Origin: Nocardia sp. NBC_01327
GTDB taxonomy: Bacteria > Actinomycetota > Actinomycetes > Mycobacteriales > Mycobacteriaceae
Assembly: GCF_035958815.1 (NCBI RefSeq)
Contig: NZ_CP108383.1
Coordinates: forward strand, 7,936,001 to 8,000,000
Direction: 5' to 3'
Length of the DNA stretch: 64,000 bases
Position 1 is the first letter of the stretch, and each line of letters begins with the position of its first letter. This document shows, in pieces, positions 41,783-51,333 of the stretch. A model generated the notes under the pieces. That model saw only the letters and a list, made by a program, of their open reading frames with translations, searched no databases and had not been told where the DNA came from. A program made the translations under genes and the position numbers.

Positions 41783-44782
41783 CTACGGTCCCGCCTGCTG
41801 GTAGGCGTTCACGGCCGTCTGCAGATTCTCCAATGCCTTGCCCAGGGTGCCCAGGTCGCCCGACTTCTGGGCGTCCTGCACCGCCTTGAGCGCATCGTTG
41901 AGCTGCTTGACCGCGGCGTCCTTACCGGTCGAGCCCGTCGGCGGCGCGACTGTGCCCTGGTTCGGCGGAGCGACCGTCTGATTCGGCGGCGCCACAGTCT
42001 GATTCGGCTGATCGGTGGCGGCGCTGCCGGTGCCGGGCAAGACCTGCTCCAGCGCCTCCTTGACCGTCGAGCCGTACCCGACCTTGTCGCGATAACTCGC
42101 CAGCACCTTCACCAGCTGCGGGAAGGACGGCGCGTTGGTGCCGCCGGTATTTCGTTCCAGATACCACGGCTCCACATAGAGGATGCCGCCGTCACCGACC
42201 GGCAGGGTCAGCAGATTGCCGTATTTGATCTTGTTGACATTGCCACCGGTCAACAGGTTCCGGTCGCGTGAGACTTGATCATTGGTCGTCATCGACGTCT
42301 GGGTCTGACCCGGGCCAGGCGTCTGCGAATCCGGGGGTAACTTCAGCACCGTCAACTTGCCGTAGTTGTCCGGATCCGAATGCGCCTGGATATAGGCCGA
42401 CAGGAAGTTCCGTTTATAGCCCACCATGACGCTGGTCAGGCTGAACTCGGGTTTCCCTGTCTTCGGGTCGCCCACCAGCACGTAGTACGGCGGTTGATGC
42501 GCACCGCTGGCCGCGCCCTCCTGCGTCGGATCATTGGGCACCGACCAGAAGGCGTTGTTGGTGAAGAACTCTCGCGGATCGTCCACGTGATACGTCGCGA
42601 GCATCTCGCGCTGCACCTTGAACAGGTCCTCCGGATAGCGGAAGTGCGCCCGCAGTTCGGGACTGATGGCACTCTCCGGCTTCACGGTATTCGGGAACAC
42701 ACCGCTCCACGCCTTCAGCACCGGATCGGTCTTGTCGAACTGGTACAGCGTGACGGTGCCGTCGTAGGCATCAACGGTCGCCTTCACCGAATTACGGATA
42801 TAGGAGACCTCCTTACGCGGCAGCAGCCGGCCGGTGGTCTGGTCGATGCTGTCCTCCACCACACCGTCCAGCGAGGTGCGCTGGGCGTACGGGTAGTTGT
42901 CCAGCGTGGTGTAACCGTCCACGATCCAGAGCATGCGGCCGTTGACCACCGCGGGGTACGCATCGCCGTCGGTGGTCAGCCACGGCGCCACCTGCTGTAC
43001 GCGATCACGCGGATTGCGATTGAAGATGATCTTCGAATCCGAGCCGATCGCACCCGAGAACAGAATGTTCCGCTCGGCGTACTTGGCCGCGAACGCGAAT
43101 CGGTTGAACCAGTTGCCGATCGACACACCACCCGCACCGGAGTACGTGTACTGATCGGTGGGAGTGTCGTACTCCCGCGGCGCCTGGTTGTTGCCACCGA
43201 CGATGGCGTAGTCCGCGTCGGTCTTGGAAATCAGCTCGCCGTAGTAGATGCGCGGCTGGTCGAGCTTGATGGCTTCCTTGTCCTTCGGCGTGAACAGATC
43301 GCTCACCGTGGACAGATCACCCAGATTGAAGGTCGGATAGCCGTAACCGCCACCGGAATCACTGCCGGCCGCAGCCTGCGCCGCCGCAGTGTCCTTGGGC
43401 GGAGCCACATTCACCTGGTTCGCCGGCGAGGCCACGAAGCCGTTGCCGTGCGTGTACACGGTGTGCTTGTTGATCCAGTCGGTCTGGTTGCCGGACAGGT
43501 TCTGCGGCTGCAGCTCACGGGCCGCCACGATGTAATCGCCCATCTGACCATTGATGGTGTAGCGGTCGATATCGAGCGGATCCGGGAAGCCGTAGAAGTT
43601 CTGCAGCTGCTGATTGCGCTGGATGAAGGTCTGCGTCAACAGGTTCGGATCCAGCAGCCGGATATTCTTGATCGTCGCCTGATCGGCGGGGACCATGAGC
43701 GGCTGCTTGGTCACCGGGTCGGTGGTCGCCTCACCCTTGTAATCCTGGTACTCCACCTTGTCCGGTGTGAGTCCGTACGCATCACGGGTGGCCGCGATAT
43801 TGCGCTGGATATACGCGCTCTCCTTGGTGGCCGCGTTCGGGCGCACCGAGAACTGCTCCACCAGCAGCGGCCACACCGCACCCACCAGCACCGAGGACAG
43901 CACCAGCAGCGCCGCCGCCATGGCCGGAATCCGCAAGTCGCGCAACACCACTCCGGCGAAGAACGCGAGCGCGCAGATGACCGCGATGGACAGCAGAATC
44001 AGTTTGGCGGGCAGCACCGCATTGATATCGGTGTAGGAACCACCGCTGAAGGTCGGCTCCTTACGGGTGCTCGACAGCAGCGCATACCGGTCGAACCAGT
44101 ACGCAATCGCCTTGAGCAGCACGAACAGTCCCGCCAGCACCGCCAGCTGAACCCGCGCCGCCGTACTCAGCGTGCCTTCGCGACCGGCCAGGCGCAGACC
44201 GCCGAACACGTAGTGCGTCACCAGATTCGCGAAGAACGCGATCACCACGGCGACGAACAGCCAGTTCAGCACCATGCGATAGAACGGCAGATCGAAGGCG
44301 TAGAAGCCGACGTCGATATGGAACTGCGGATCCTTGATGCCGAACGAGCCGCCGTGCAGGAACAACTGCACCGTCACCCAGCTCGACTGCGCCACCAGAC
44401 CGGACAGCACGCCGATCACCAACGGAATCCCGATGCCGAACAAGCGGAGCCGGCCCATGACGGTGGTGCGATAGCGCGCGATCGGATCGCCGGGTCCGGA
44501 CACCGGCACGAAGACCGGACGCGACCGGTACGCCAGTAGCAGCGACACCCAGATGATCACGCCGACCACGAGGGCGACCACCAGGAAAAGCACGATTCGG
44601 GTCAACAGCACCCGAGTGAAAACACCACGGAAACCGACCTCTCCGAACCACAACCAGTTCGTATAGGCGTCGGTGAGCCGAGGCCCGACCAATAACAAGG
44701 CAGCCAATACCAGCGCTGTCACCAGCAGTATTCGGCTGCGGCGTGACAGCGAAGGTAAGCCTGTCGGGGGGCGCATGCCCAC
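41783..44782 (-). CDS. UPF0182 family large membrane protein
   Basis: The 999-residue protein has seven or so membrane helices in the first 320 residues (ILLVTALVLAALLLVGPRL onward), then a very large extracytoplasmic domain with many Tyr/Asn/Asp (HTVYTHGNGFVASPANQVN, ILFSGAIGSDSKIIFNRNPR). The C-terminus is low-complexity, with repeats of PPNQ and a helical end. GTG 44782 has GGGAGAG upstream, and the mycobacterial orthologue (Rv3193c) begins with the same Gly-Met-Arg-Pro. Its function is unknown. It opens the conserved block. Confidence 0.92.
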   Translation of the reverse strand: MGMRPPTGLPSLSRRSRILLVTALVLAALLLVGPRLTDAYTNWLWFGEVGFRGVFTRVLLTRIVLFLVVALVVGVIIWVSLLLAYRSRPVFVPVSGPGDPIARYRTTVMGRLRLFGIGIPLVIGVLSGLVAQSSWVTVQLFLHGGSFGIKDPQFHIDVGFYAFDLPFYRMVLNWLFVAVVIAFFANLVTHYVFGGLRLAGREGTLSTAARVQLAVLAGLFVLLKAIAYWFDRYALLSSTRKEPTFSGGSYTDINAVLPAKLILLSIAVICALAFFAGVVLRDLRIPAMAAALLVLSSVLVGAVWPLLVEQFSVRPNAATKESAYIQRNIAATRDAYGLTPDKVEYQDYKGEATTDPVTKQPLMVPADQATIKNIRLLDPNLLTQTFIQRNQQLQNFYGFPDPLDIDRYTINGQMGDYIVAARELQPQNLSGNQTDWINKHTVYTHGNGFVASPANQVNVAPPKDTAAAQAAAGSDSGGGYGYPTFNLGDLSTVSDLFTPKDKEAIKLDQPRIYYGELISKTDADYAIVGGNNQAPREYDTPTDQYTYSGAGGVSIGNWFNRFAFAAKYAERNILFSGAIGSDSKIIFNRNPRDRVQQVAPWLTTDGDAYPAVVNGRMLWIVDGYTTLDNYPYAQRTSLDGVVEDSIDQTTGRLLPRKEVSYIRNSVKATVDAYDGTVTLYQFDKTDPVLKAWSGVFPNTVKPESAISPELRAHFRYPEDLFKVQREMLATYHVDDPREFFTNNAFWSVPNDPTQEGAASGAHQPPYYVLVGDPKTGKPEFSLTSVMVGYKRNFLSAYIQAHSDPDNYGKLTVLKLPPDSQTPGPGQTQTSMTTNDQVSRDRNLLTGGNVNKIKYGNLLTLPVGDGGILYVEPWYLERNTGGTNAPSFPQLVKVLASYRDKVGYGSTVKEALEQVLPGTGSAATDQPNQTVAPPNQTVAPPNQGTVAPPTGSTGKDAAVKQLNDALKAVQDAQKSGDLGTLGKALENLQTAVNAYQQAGP

Positions 44783-44959
44783 GATGCCACTCTCCCAGGG
44801 TCTGGCAGGCCCGCGCCGGAAATACCGGTCGGTACACCGCAGTCCGATGATGCGAGCTGGTCCCGGGGGACCGTTCGCGCCCCACTCTACGTAAATCGCC
44901 CCCGTTCCCGCCCAACACCCGCACTCGAGACTTTCGGAAGCCGATGCGAGGATTGTCGG

Positions 44960-45562
44960 GTGAACCCTGAGCAGTGGGCCGCATCCGCCCTGTACCGGTG
45001 CATCCGTGAAGTCGCCGAGTACGCCGACGGTGAAGGCTGGGACCGTCCGCCGCAGATGTTCGCGCTGGTACCGACCGTGGACCTGGTAGCCGCCGAACCT
45101 TCGCTGCTGGATCAGGTCGACTCCGAGGACGCCCTGACTCCCATTGCGCAGGAACCGTTCCCGGAGGACATCAACGGCGACCATCCGCGCGCACTCGACG
45201 AATTTCTCGCCACCACCAGCTGGCCGTCGGCCGTCGAGGGCTGCGTGCTGGTGCAGCAGATCGTGGTGCTGCCGCCGGATGCCGAACAGACCCTCGACGA
45301 TGCCATCGCACCGCTGCTCGCCGATCCCGACGCCGCCGACTCGGCCGGGCGCCAGGCCGCGGTGACACACCCGGAGCGCCGCGACGCGCGCCTGTTCGTC
45401 GGCGTGCTCCGCGACGGCACCTCGCTGTCGCTGCTGCAGGTGCGTCCCGCCGAACACGAGGAAGACCCGTTCGGCGACCTCGAGTTGCGCACGGCGCCGA
45501 ACCTCGCGCCGAACCTGGTCGAGGCCGTGCGGCAGACACTCGACAACGAGCCGGACGACTGA
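44960..45562 (+). CDS. PPA1309-family conserved actinobacterial protein
   Basis: The 200-residue acidic soluble protein starts at GTG 44960. It has the family segments WAASALYRCIREVAEYADGE, RPPQMFALVPT, WPSAVEGCVLVQQIVVLP and a C-terminal LAPNLVEAVRQTL. The family is unstudied but widely conserved in Actinobacteria, usually beside the UPF0182 gene, from which it diverges here. Confidence 0.85.
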   Translation: MNPEQWAASALYRCIREVAEYADGEGWDRPPQMFALVPTVDLVAAEPSLLDQVDSEDALTPIAQEPFPEDINGDHPRALDEFLATTSWPSAVEGCVLVQQIVVLPPDAEQTLDDAIAPLLADPDAADSAGRQAAVTHPERRDARLFVGVLRDGTSLSLLQVRPAEHEEDPFGDLELRTAPNLAPNLVEAVRQTLDNEPDD

Positions 45563-45582
45563 CGGCACACGCGGAACGACAT

Positions 45583-45612
45583 CGCGCCCGCTGCCATCAG
45601 GCAGCGGGCGCG
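45583..45612. terminator. Bidirectional terminator between PPA1309 and Lon-like protease genes
   Basis: A perfect 13-bp stem (CGCGCCCGCTGCC / GGCAGCGGGCGCG) with a 4-base loop. Confidence 0.85.
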
Positions 45613-45671
45613 ACTCTTGTTTCCGGACGGCTGTGTCCGGCCGCAGCTGTATCTCGCTGCGGCCCGGACGT

Positions 45672-46697
45672 CTAGCTGCAGCTGGGGACGTCCTTGCCGG
45701 CATTGAGGTCGTCCAGGGATTGCACTGCGGCGGCGAGGTTTTCGACCTTGACCAGGCGCAGGCCGTCGGGAGTGCGCTGGGCGGCCTCACCGCAGTTGGC
45801 GGCGGGGACCAGGAAGGTCTGCGCGCCGGCCTCGCGGGCGGCGATCATCTTGTACTGAATGCCGCCGATCGGGCCGACCTTGCCGTCGGGGTCGATGGTG
45901 CCGGTGCCCGCGACGAACTTGCCGCCGCTCAATTCACCGGGGGTGAGCTTGTCGATGAGGGCGAGGGTGAACATGAGGCCCGCCGACGGACCGCCGATCT
46001 CGGCGAGGTTGAAGTCGGCTTCGAGCGTGCCGGCGGCGTACTCGCCCGGCGTGATGCCGAGGTAGCCCTTGCTGGAATCGTCCGGGCGCGCACCGAGGGT
46101 GATCTCGGCGGTCTGCTCGGTCCCGTCGCGGCGGAACACCACCGGAATCGCACTGCCGGGCTTGGCGCCCGATACCGCTGACACCACATCCGTGGAGTTC
46201 GCGATCGGCTTACCGGCGACGCTCACCAATTCATCGCCCTTGCGCAGCACATCCTTGGCGGGCCCGTCCTCGGTGACCGCGCGCAAACGCACCACCGTGG
46301 GCATCTTCAAGAAATGCAATGCGGCCAATTCGGCATTGTCTTCGGAGTCCTTGAAGTCCTGCTGATTGCTTTTGTCTATCTCGTCACGCGACACCCCGGG
46401 CGGATACACCTCGGCACGCGGAACCAGACCGTGCTGACCATCCACCCAGAGGCCGAACGCCTCGAAGATATTCAGCTGGTCGCGAACGGAGACCGTCGTC
46501 ATATTCAGATTGCCGGTGGTCGGGTCCAGGGGTGCGCCACGCACCTCTACCACCTCTTTTCCATTCACCTCACCCAGCGTATTGAACGTCGGACCAGGTC
46601 CGAGCGCCACAAACGGGACGGTGATAACGCTGCCTGCGATCCCGAGCGCCAGAATCGGGATCAAGGCAGCGAGCAGGGTGAATATCCGACGGTTCAC
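45672..46697 (-). CDS. Membrane-anchored PDZ and Lon-like (S16) serine protease, YlbL type
   Basis: The 341-residue protein has one N-terminal membrane helix (IFTLLAALIPILALGIAGSV), a PDZ domain in the middle (VLRKGDELVSVAGKPIANST) and a C-terminal Lon protease-like domain. The catalytic dyad is Ser in IGGPSAGLMFTLALID and Lys in IGGIQYKMIAAREAGA. GTG 46697 matches the N-terminus of the mycobacterial orthologue (Rv3194c). The protease faces the outside. It is divergent from the DUF2342 metalloprotease with 85 bp between the starts. Confidence 0.9.
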   Translation of the reverse strand: MNRRIFTLLAALIPILALGIAGSVITVPFVALGPGPTFNTLGEVNGKEVVEVRGAPLDPTTGNLNMTTVSVRDQLNIFEAFGLWVDGQHGLVPRAEVYPPGVSRDEIDKSNQQDFKDSEDNAELAALHFLKMPTVVRLRAVTEDGPAKDVLRKGDELVSVAGKPIANSTDVVSAVSGAKPGSAIPVVFRRDGTEQTAEITLGARPDDSSKGYLGITPGEYAAGTLEADFNLAEIGGPSAGLMFTLALIDKLTPGELSGGKFVAGTGTIDPDGKVGPIGGIQYKMIAAREAGAQTFLVPAANCGEAAQRTPDGLRLVKVENLAAAVQSLDDLNAGKDVPSCS

Positions 46698-46782
46698 GCG
46701 GCCAAGGGTACTGGTGATGCACTCGAATGCCGCGCTCCGCTCTGCGGTTCGCCCCATCCGCGGCTCCAGTACCGTAGTAGGT

Positions 46783-48216
46783 ATGAGTGACATTCCGTTC
46801 GGATTCTCGAATCGTGACGACGACCCGGAGCGCAAGCCCGGTGACGAGTCCAGCGGTTCTGGTGCGAACAACCCGTTCGGATTCGGTGGTCCGGGCGGCG
46901 GCGGATTCGATCCCTCGCAACTGGGGCAGATGCTGAGTCAGCTGGGTCAGATGTTCACCAGCATGAGCCAGCCGGGCGGCCAATCCGGTCCGGTCAATTA
47001 CGACCTCGCCAAGCGATTGGCCCGGCAGCAGCTCGGTTCGAGCGTCACGCCCGTCACCGCCGGCGCCCAGCGCGCCGTCACCGATGCCGCGCACCTCGCC
47101 GAACTGTGGCTCGATGCGGTGACCACGCTGCCCGCGGGCGCCACCAAGACCGTCGCCTGGACCGCCAACGACTGGATCGAGGAGACGCTGCCCACCTGGA
47201 AGCGGCTCTGCGATCCGGTGGCCGAACAGGTCTCCGGCATGTGGACCGCGACCCTGCCCGACGAGGCCAAGGAATTCGCGGCGCCCATGATGGGCATGCT
47301 CGGCCAGATGGGCGGGCTCGCCTTCGGTTCGCAGCTGGGCTCGGCCCTGGGCCAGCTCGCCAAGGAGGTGCTGACCTCCACCGATATCGGCCTGCCGCTC
47401 GGCCCCGCGGGCACCGCGGCGCTATTGCCCACGGCCATTGCCGAATTCAGCGCCGGCCTGGAGCAGCCGGAGAGCGAGATCCTGGTCTATCTCGCCGCGC
47501 GCGAGGCCGCGCATCAGCGGCTGTTCGCCCATGTGCCGTGGCTGCGGCAGCAGGTGCTCGGCGCGGTCGAGGACTACGCACGCGGCATCAAGATGGACTT
47601 CTCGGCCATCGAGCAGGCCGCGGCGGGCCTCGATCCCATGACGCTGGCGCAGGATCCGTCGAAGCTGGAGGAGCTGCTCGCGCAGGGCACCTTCGAACCG
47701 CAGACCACGCCCGAACAGCAGGCCGCGCTCGATCGCCTGGAGACCCTGCTCGCGCTCATCGAGGGCTGGGTGGAGACCGTGGTGACCGATGCGGTCGGCG
47801 ATCGGCTGCCCGGTGCGGGCGCGCTCGCCGAAACGCTGCGCCGCCGCCGGGCGACCGGCGGTCCGGCGGAGCAGACCTTCGCCACCCTGGTCGGGCTGGA
47901 ATTGCGGCCGCGCAAGGTGCGTGAGGCGGCCACCCTGTGGCGGCGACTGACCACCGATGCCGGTGTCGAGAAGCGCGACGGGATCTGGGCGCATCCGGAT
48001 CTGCTGCCGGACTCCTCCGATCTGGACGCGCCGGCCGGGTTCATCGATACCGTGCTCGGCGGCGGGACAACAGCTTTCGACGATCCGATGGCCCAGCTGG
48101 CCGAGACCGAGGCACGCGAGCGCGCGGCCAAGGAGTCGATGGACAAGGCCGACAGCGACAGGGCCGAGTCGGGCGAGAAGCCGGACGAGGACGAGGGCGG
48201 CAAGCCCGCCTCCTGA
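46783..48216 (+). CDS. DUF2342-family putative zinc metalloprotease
   Basis: The 477-residue protein has a Gly/Pro-rich N-terminus (NNPFGFGGPGGGGFDPSQLG) and a long helical body. The motif YLAAREAAHQRLFAHVPWL supplies the E..H residues used by this family as metal ligands. The tail after residue 440 is charged and disordered (ESMDKADSDRAESGEKPDED). The orthologue is Rv3195. Its substrate is unknown. Confidence 0.88.
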   Translation: MSDIPFGFSNRDDDPERKPGDESSGSGANNPFGFGGPGGGGFDPSQLGQMLSQLGQMFTSMSQPGGQSGPVNYDLAKRLARQQLGSSVTPVTAGAQRAVTDAAHLAELWLDAVTTLPAGATKTVAWTANDWIEETLPTWKRLCDPVAEQVSGMWTATLPDEAKEFAAPMMGMLGQMGGLAFGSQLGSALGQLAKEVLTSTDIGLPLGPAGTAALLPTAIAEFSAGLEQPESEILVYLAAREAAHQRLFAHVPWLRQQVLGAVEDYARGIKMDFSAIEQAAAGLDPMTLAQDPSKLEELLAQGTFEPQTTPEQQAALDRLETLLALIEGWVETVVTDAVGDRLPGAGALAETLRRRRATGGPAEQTFATLVGLELRPRKVREAATLWRRLTTDAGVEKRDGIWAHPDLLPDSSDLDAPAGFIDTVLGGGTTAFDDPMAQLAETEARERAAKESMDKADSDRAESGEKPDEDEGGKPAS

Positions 48217-48230
48217 GCACCCCGATCGGG

Positions 48231-48321
48231 TTGTCCACACGGTTCGCCGCGGTGCACAATCCCTTTGAGCTACTTGTGGATAACCCGTGAAAGCGCTGGT
48301 GGTTAAGCGTTTTCACGGGTT
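48231..48321. promoter_or_regulatory. Two facing DnaA boxes and an adjacent inverted repeat
   Basis: TTGTCCACA (48231-48239) and, on the other strand, TTATCCACA (48275-48283) are full-consensus DnaA boxes 35 bases apart. They are followed by an 11-bp inverted repeat AACCCGTGAAA / TTTCACGGGTT (48282-48292 and 48311-48321). The set lies between the metalloprotease and the cyclodehydratase-like gene. Confidence 0.6.
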
Positions 48322-48353
48322 GTTCGGTTTTCGGGGGCGCGCAGACTGCTGCT

Positions 48354-49316
48354 ATGACAATGCTGCCACGTACGCACGGGCCGATGCTGCATCCGCGAAT
48401 CGCGGTGCTGCGGCGGTGCAATGGGCTGGTGCAGTTGGGCTGGGATCCCGGGCATGCCGTGGTGCTGCGGCCGCCGGGCCCCGCGGAGGCCGTGCCCGCG
48501 CTGCTGCGCCTTCTGGACGGGGTGCACACCCGATCCGAGATCCTTTCGCACGCCGGGGAATTGGGGTTCGACGCCGGGACCACCCGGACGCTGCTGGATG
48601 AGATGGCGGCCGCCGGGCTGCTGGCCCGGGAGGACACCGGCTCGCGATTGCGCACGGTGCGGGTGCACGGGCGCGGGCCGCTGTCGGATGCGCTGATCGA
48701 GGGTCTGCGGCGAATCGGCTTGCGGCCCAGTCATTCCGCTCCCGGCCACGCCGCCACACAGCGCACCGTGGCCAACGCGCAGCGCACCGCGCCTCCCGAT
48801 CTGGTGGTGCTCGCCGATGCGCTGGTGCCCGATCCGGCGCTGGTCGCCGAGCTCATGCGACGCCGCATTCCGCACCTGCAGGTGCGCATTCGGGACGGGC
48901 GCGGTGTGATCGGCCCGCTGGTGCTGCCCGGCGCCACCAGCTGCCTGCGCTGCGCCGATCTGCACCGCTGTGATCATGATCCCGATTGGCCACACCTGTG
49001 TGCCCAGTTACTCGGCCGCGTGGGTCACCTCTCCCCCGCCGGCATCGCGGCTACCGCGGCCTTGGCGCTCGGTGAGGTCGAGACCATTGCGCACGGCCGC
49101 GACGATCGGGCGCCCGCCACCCTCAACTCGACGCTGGAATTGGACTTGGACTCACACCACCTGGAGTTCCGGCCCTGGTCGGTGCATCCGCACTGCGGTT
49201 GCACCGAGGCCGCCGACGATGGCCAGGAAGCTGCCGGTGCGCCTCCCGCGACCGAAATACCCTCCGCCGAGGCCGATCCCGTGGCGCGCGGCAATAGCCG
49301 GGAGGCGTTGCTGTGA
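48354..49316 (+). CDS. TOMM cyclodehydratase-like protein (E1-like/leader-binding), zinc-cysteine type
   Basis: The 320-residue protein has an N-terminal winged-helix/leader-recognition-like part (VLRPPGPAEAVPALLRLLDG) and a ThiF/E1-like half. Cysteine pairs SCLRCADLHRCDHD and HPHCGC probably bind zinc, as in thiazole/oxazole-forming C proteins. No nucleotide-binding GxGxxG or YcaO partner is evident and no precursor peptide was found nearby. The orthologue is Rv3196. The next gene (ABC1 kinase) begins about 80 bases after the stop, so they may be co-expressed. Confidence 0.78.
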   Translation: MTMLPRTHGPMLHPRIAVLRRCNGLVQLGWDPGHAVVLRPPGPAEAVPALLRLLDGVHTRSEILSHAGELGFDAGTTRTLLDEMAAAGLLAREDTGSRLRTVRVHGRGPLSDALIEGLRRIGLRPSHSAPGHAATQRTVANAQRTAPPDLVVLADALVPDPALVAELMRRRIPHLQVRIRDGRGVIGPLVLPGATSCLRCADLHRCDHDPDWPHLCAQLLGRVGHLSPAGIAATAALALGEVETIAHGRDDRAPATLNSTLELDLDSHHLEFRPWSVHPHCGCTEAADDGQEAAGAPPATEIPSAEADPVARGNSREALL

Positions 49317-49396
49317 CGGATCCCACTCACGCCCTGGACCCGCGATTACAGCTGATTCCCATGGCGAACCGTCTGGGACATCGGCATGATGGGAAC

Positions 49397-50746
49397 GTGT
49401 CAGAGATTGTGAGCAAGCGCTCTTCCCGCAATGCCAAGTTGGCGAAAATTCCACTCGGCATCGCAGGGCGGGCGGCCGTGGGGTTCGGCCGCAAACTGGC
49501 CGGGGGCGATAAGCAGGAAATCAATGCGGAACTCAACCAGAAGGCCGCCGAACAACTGTTCGCGGTTCTGGGCGAGCTCAAGGGTGGGGCGATGAAATTC
49601 GGGCAGGCGCTGTCCGTATTCGAAGCGGCCGTGCCCGAAGAGTTCGGCGAGCACTACCGCGAAGCCCTCACCAAATTGCAGTCAGCGGCCCCGCCCATGC
49701 CGACCGCCGCCGTCCACCGTCAACTCGACCAGCAGCTCGGAACCGGCTGGCGGCAACGCTTCCGGGAATTCGACGACAATCCCACCGCCTCGGCCAGTAT
49801 CGGACAGGTGCACAAGGCCGAATGGTCCGACGGCCGCATTGTCGCGGTGAAGGTGCAGTACCCGGGCGCCGACGAAGCCCTGCGCGCCGACCTCAAGACG
49901 CTCAACCGCATGGCCGGCATGATGGGCGCGATCATTCCCGGCGCCGATGTGAAGCCGATCCTCGCCGAGATCAGCGAGCGCACCGAGGAAGAACTCGACT
50001 ACCGCATCGAGGGCGGGCATCAGCGCCAGTTCGCCAAGGCCTTCGAGGGCCATCCGCGCTTCCTGGTGCCGAAGGTGGTGGCCAGCGCCCCCAAGGTGAT
50101 CGTCACCGAGTGGCTCGACAATGCCACGCCGGTCTCCAAGGTCATCTCGCATGGTATGGAGGACCCGGCGGGCACGCTGGAGCAGCGCAATAGCGTCGCC
50201 GCGCTGATGGGCGAATTCCATTTCTCCTCACCGGCGATCGCGGGGCTGCTGCACGCCGATCCGCACCCCGGCAATTTCATGGTCATGCCGGACGGCCGCC
50301 TCGCCGTCATCGACTACGGCGCCTGCGCACCGCTGCCCAATGGTTTCCCGCCCATTCTGGGCCAGATGGTGGCGCTGGCCGTCGAGGAGCGCTTCGACGA
50401 GCTGACCGAGCTGATGACCACCAATGGCTGGGTCATCCCCGGAAAGACGGTGAGCCACCAGGAGATTCAGGACTACCTGCGTCCCTTCACCGACCCCATC
50501 AAGACCGAGACCTTCCACTTCACCCGCAAGTGGATGCAGCGCGTCGCCGGTAAGGCCACCGATCTCACGAATCAAGACATGATGAAAACCGCTCGCGCCC
50601 TGCAACTCCCGGCCGAGTACGTGATGATCTTCCGGGTACTCGGCGGGTCCATCGGCATCTGCGCTCAGCTCGACGCCGAACTGCCCTTCATGAAGCTCAT
50701 GCAGGATTGGGTCCCCGGCTACAAGGAATACCGCACCGCGAGCTGA
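49397..50746 (+). CDS. ABC1/AarF/UbiB-family atypical kinase
   Basis: The 449-residue protein has the ABC1 signature KxGQ region (LGELKGGAMKFGQALSVFEA), Ala-rich loop FDDNPTASASIGQVHKAEW, catalytic lysine in IVAVKVQYPGAD, and the kinase core LLHADPHPGNFMVMPDGRLA, VIDYGA (HxDxHPGN and DFG-like DYG). GTG 49397 matches the start of the mycobacterial orthologue (Rv3197), though the frame is open back to 49313. Relatives are ATPases linked to lipid and quinone metabolism. Confidence 0.9.
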   Translation: MSEIVSKRSSRNAKLAKIPLGIAGRAAVGFGRKLAGGDKQEINAELNQKAAEQLFAVLGELKGGAMKFGQALSVFEAAVPEEFGEHYREALTKLQSAAPPMPTAAVHRQLDQQLGTGWRQRFREFDDNPTASASIGQVHKAEWSDGRIVAVKVQYPGADEALRADLKTLNRMAGMMGAIIPGADVKPILAEISERTEEELDYRIEGGHQRQFAKAFEGHPRFLVPKVVASAPKVIVTEWLDNATPVSKVISHGMEDPAGTLEQRNSVAALMGEFHFSSPAIAGLLHADPHPGNFMVMPDGRLAVIDYGACAPLPNGFPPILGQMVALAVEERFDELTELMTTNGWVIPGKTVSHQEIQDYLRPFTDPIKTETFHFTRKWMQRVAGKATDLTNQDMMKTARALQLPAEYVMIFRVLGGSIGICAQLDAELPFMKLMQDWVPGYKEYRTAS

Positions 50747-50868
50747 ATTACCGCGCTGCACAACGGCTTACAACCCCCGGACTCACAGCCCCTGGACGCA
50801 AAACGACCCGCTTACAAAGAAGTAAGCGGGTCGTATGCGTTCTTTGTCACCCCCGGCCGTCAGGCCTG

Positions 50869-51183
50869 TCATGCCACCGCGACCTTGCGCGGGCGACCAC
50901 GCGGGCGCTTGCGGGCAATGACCGCACCCTGGTCGAAGATCTCGCCGCCCCACACTCCCCAGGGCTCGGCGCGATCGATGGCGGCGGACAGGCAGCCCTG
51001 CCGGATCGGGCAGCTGGCGCAGAGCACCTTCGCCTCTTCCAGCTGGGCAGGGTTCTCGGCGAACCAGAGATCGGGGTTACCGTCTCGACAAGGCAGGGTC
51101 ATGGTGACGCCCCGGCGGATACGGGGGGTCGAGGCCACGTTGTTGCGGCATGTCACGCGGTCACGGATAACCGTGGTGGACAC
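50869..51183 (-). CDS. whiB7: WhiB7 redox-sensitive transcription factor
   Basis: The protein is 104 residues. Four iron-sulfur ligands are Cys32, Cys55, Cys58 and Cys64. The EPWGVWGGE turn and the AT-hook RKRPRGRPRK identify WhiB7, as does its place between the ABC1 kinase and uvrD2. WhiB7 with the primary sigma factor activates intrinsic antibiotic-resistance genes and itself. GTG 51183 follows AAGGAG at ideal spacing. A long leader with upstream ORF and attenuator precedes it. Confidence 0.96.
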   Translation of the reverse strand: MSTTVIRDRVTCRNNVASTPRIRRGVTMTLPCRDGNPDLWFAENPAQLEEAKVLCASCPIRQGCLSAAIDRAEPWGVWGGEIFDQGAVIARKRPRGRPRKVAVA

Positions 51184-51270
51184 GTCGTTCTCCTTCAGCT
51201 CGTGCAGCGGTCGTCTTGTGGAAGACGTTGCGTTGTATTTCGCGAAACCGGTGCCGTGGCTGGTGCCGAT

Positions 51271-51311
51271 AAAACTATGGCCACGGTTTCGCTCTGAGGC
51301 GATCCGTGGCC
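51271..51311 (-). terminator. Attenuator hairpin in the whiB7 leader
   Basis: On the minus strand an 8-bp stem GGCCACGG / CCGTGGCC (51304-51311 and 51279-51286) is followed by ATAGTTTTAT, a U-rich tail. It lies 23 bases after the upstream ORF stop and about 90 bases before the whiB7 start. A further hairpin, GAGTCGAC / GTCGACTC (51340-51361), overlaps the end of the ORF and could compete with it. Confidence 0.7.
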
Positions 51312-51333
51312 AGAAGGTCCGGGGAGTGGTCCC

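Noticed and set aside
44783..45790. N-terminal extension of the UPF0182 protein
   Set aside because: It is antisense to the PPA1309 gene; the membrane protein starts at GTG 44782 like its mycobacterial relative.
48217..48353. Chromosomal origin of replication
   Set aside because: Only two DnaA boxes, no AT-rich unwinding element and none of dnaA, dnaN, recF or gyrB nearby.
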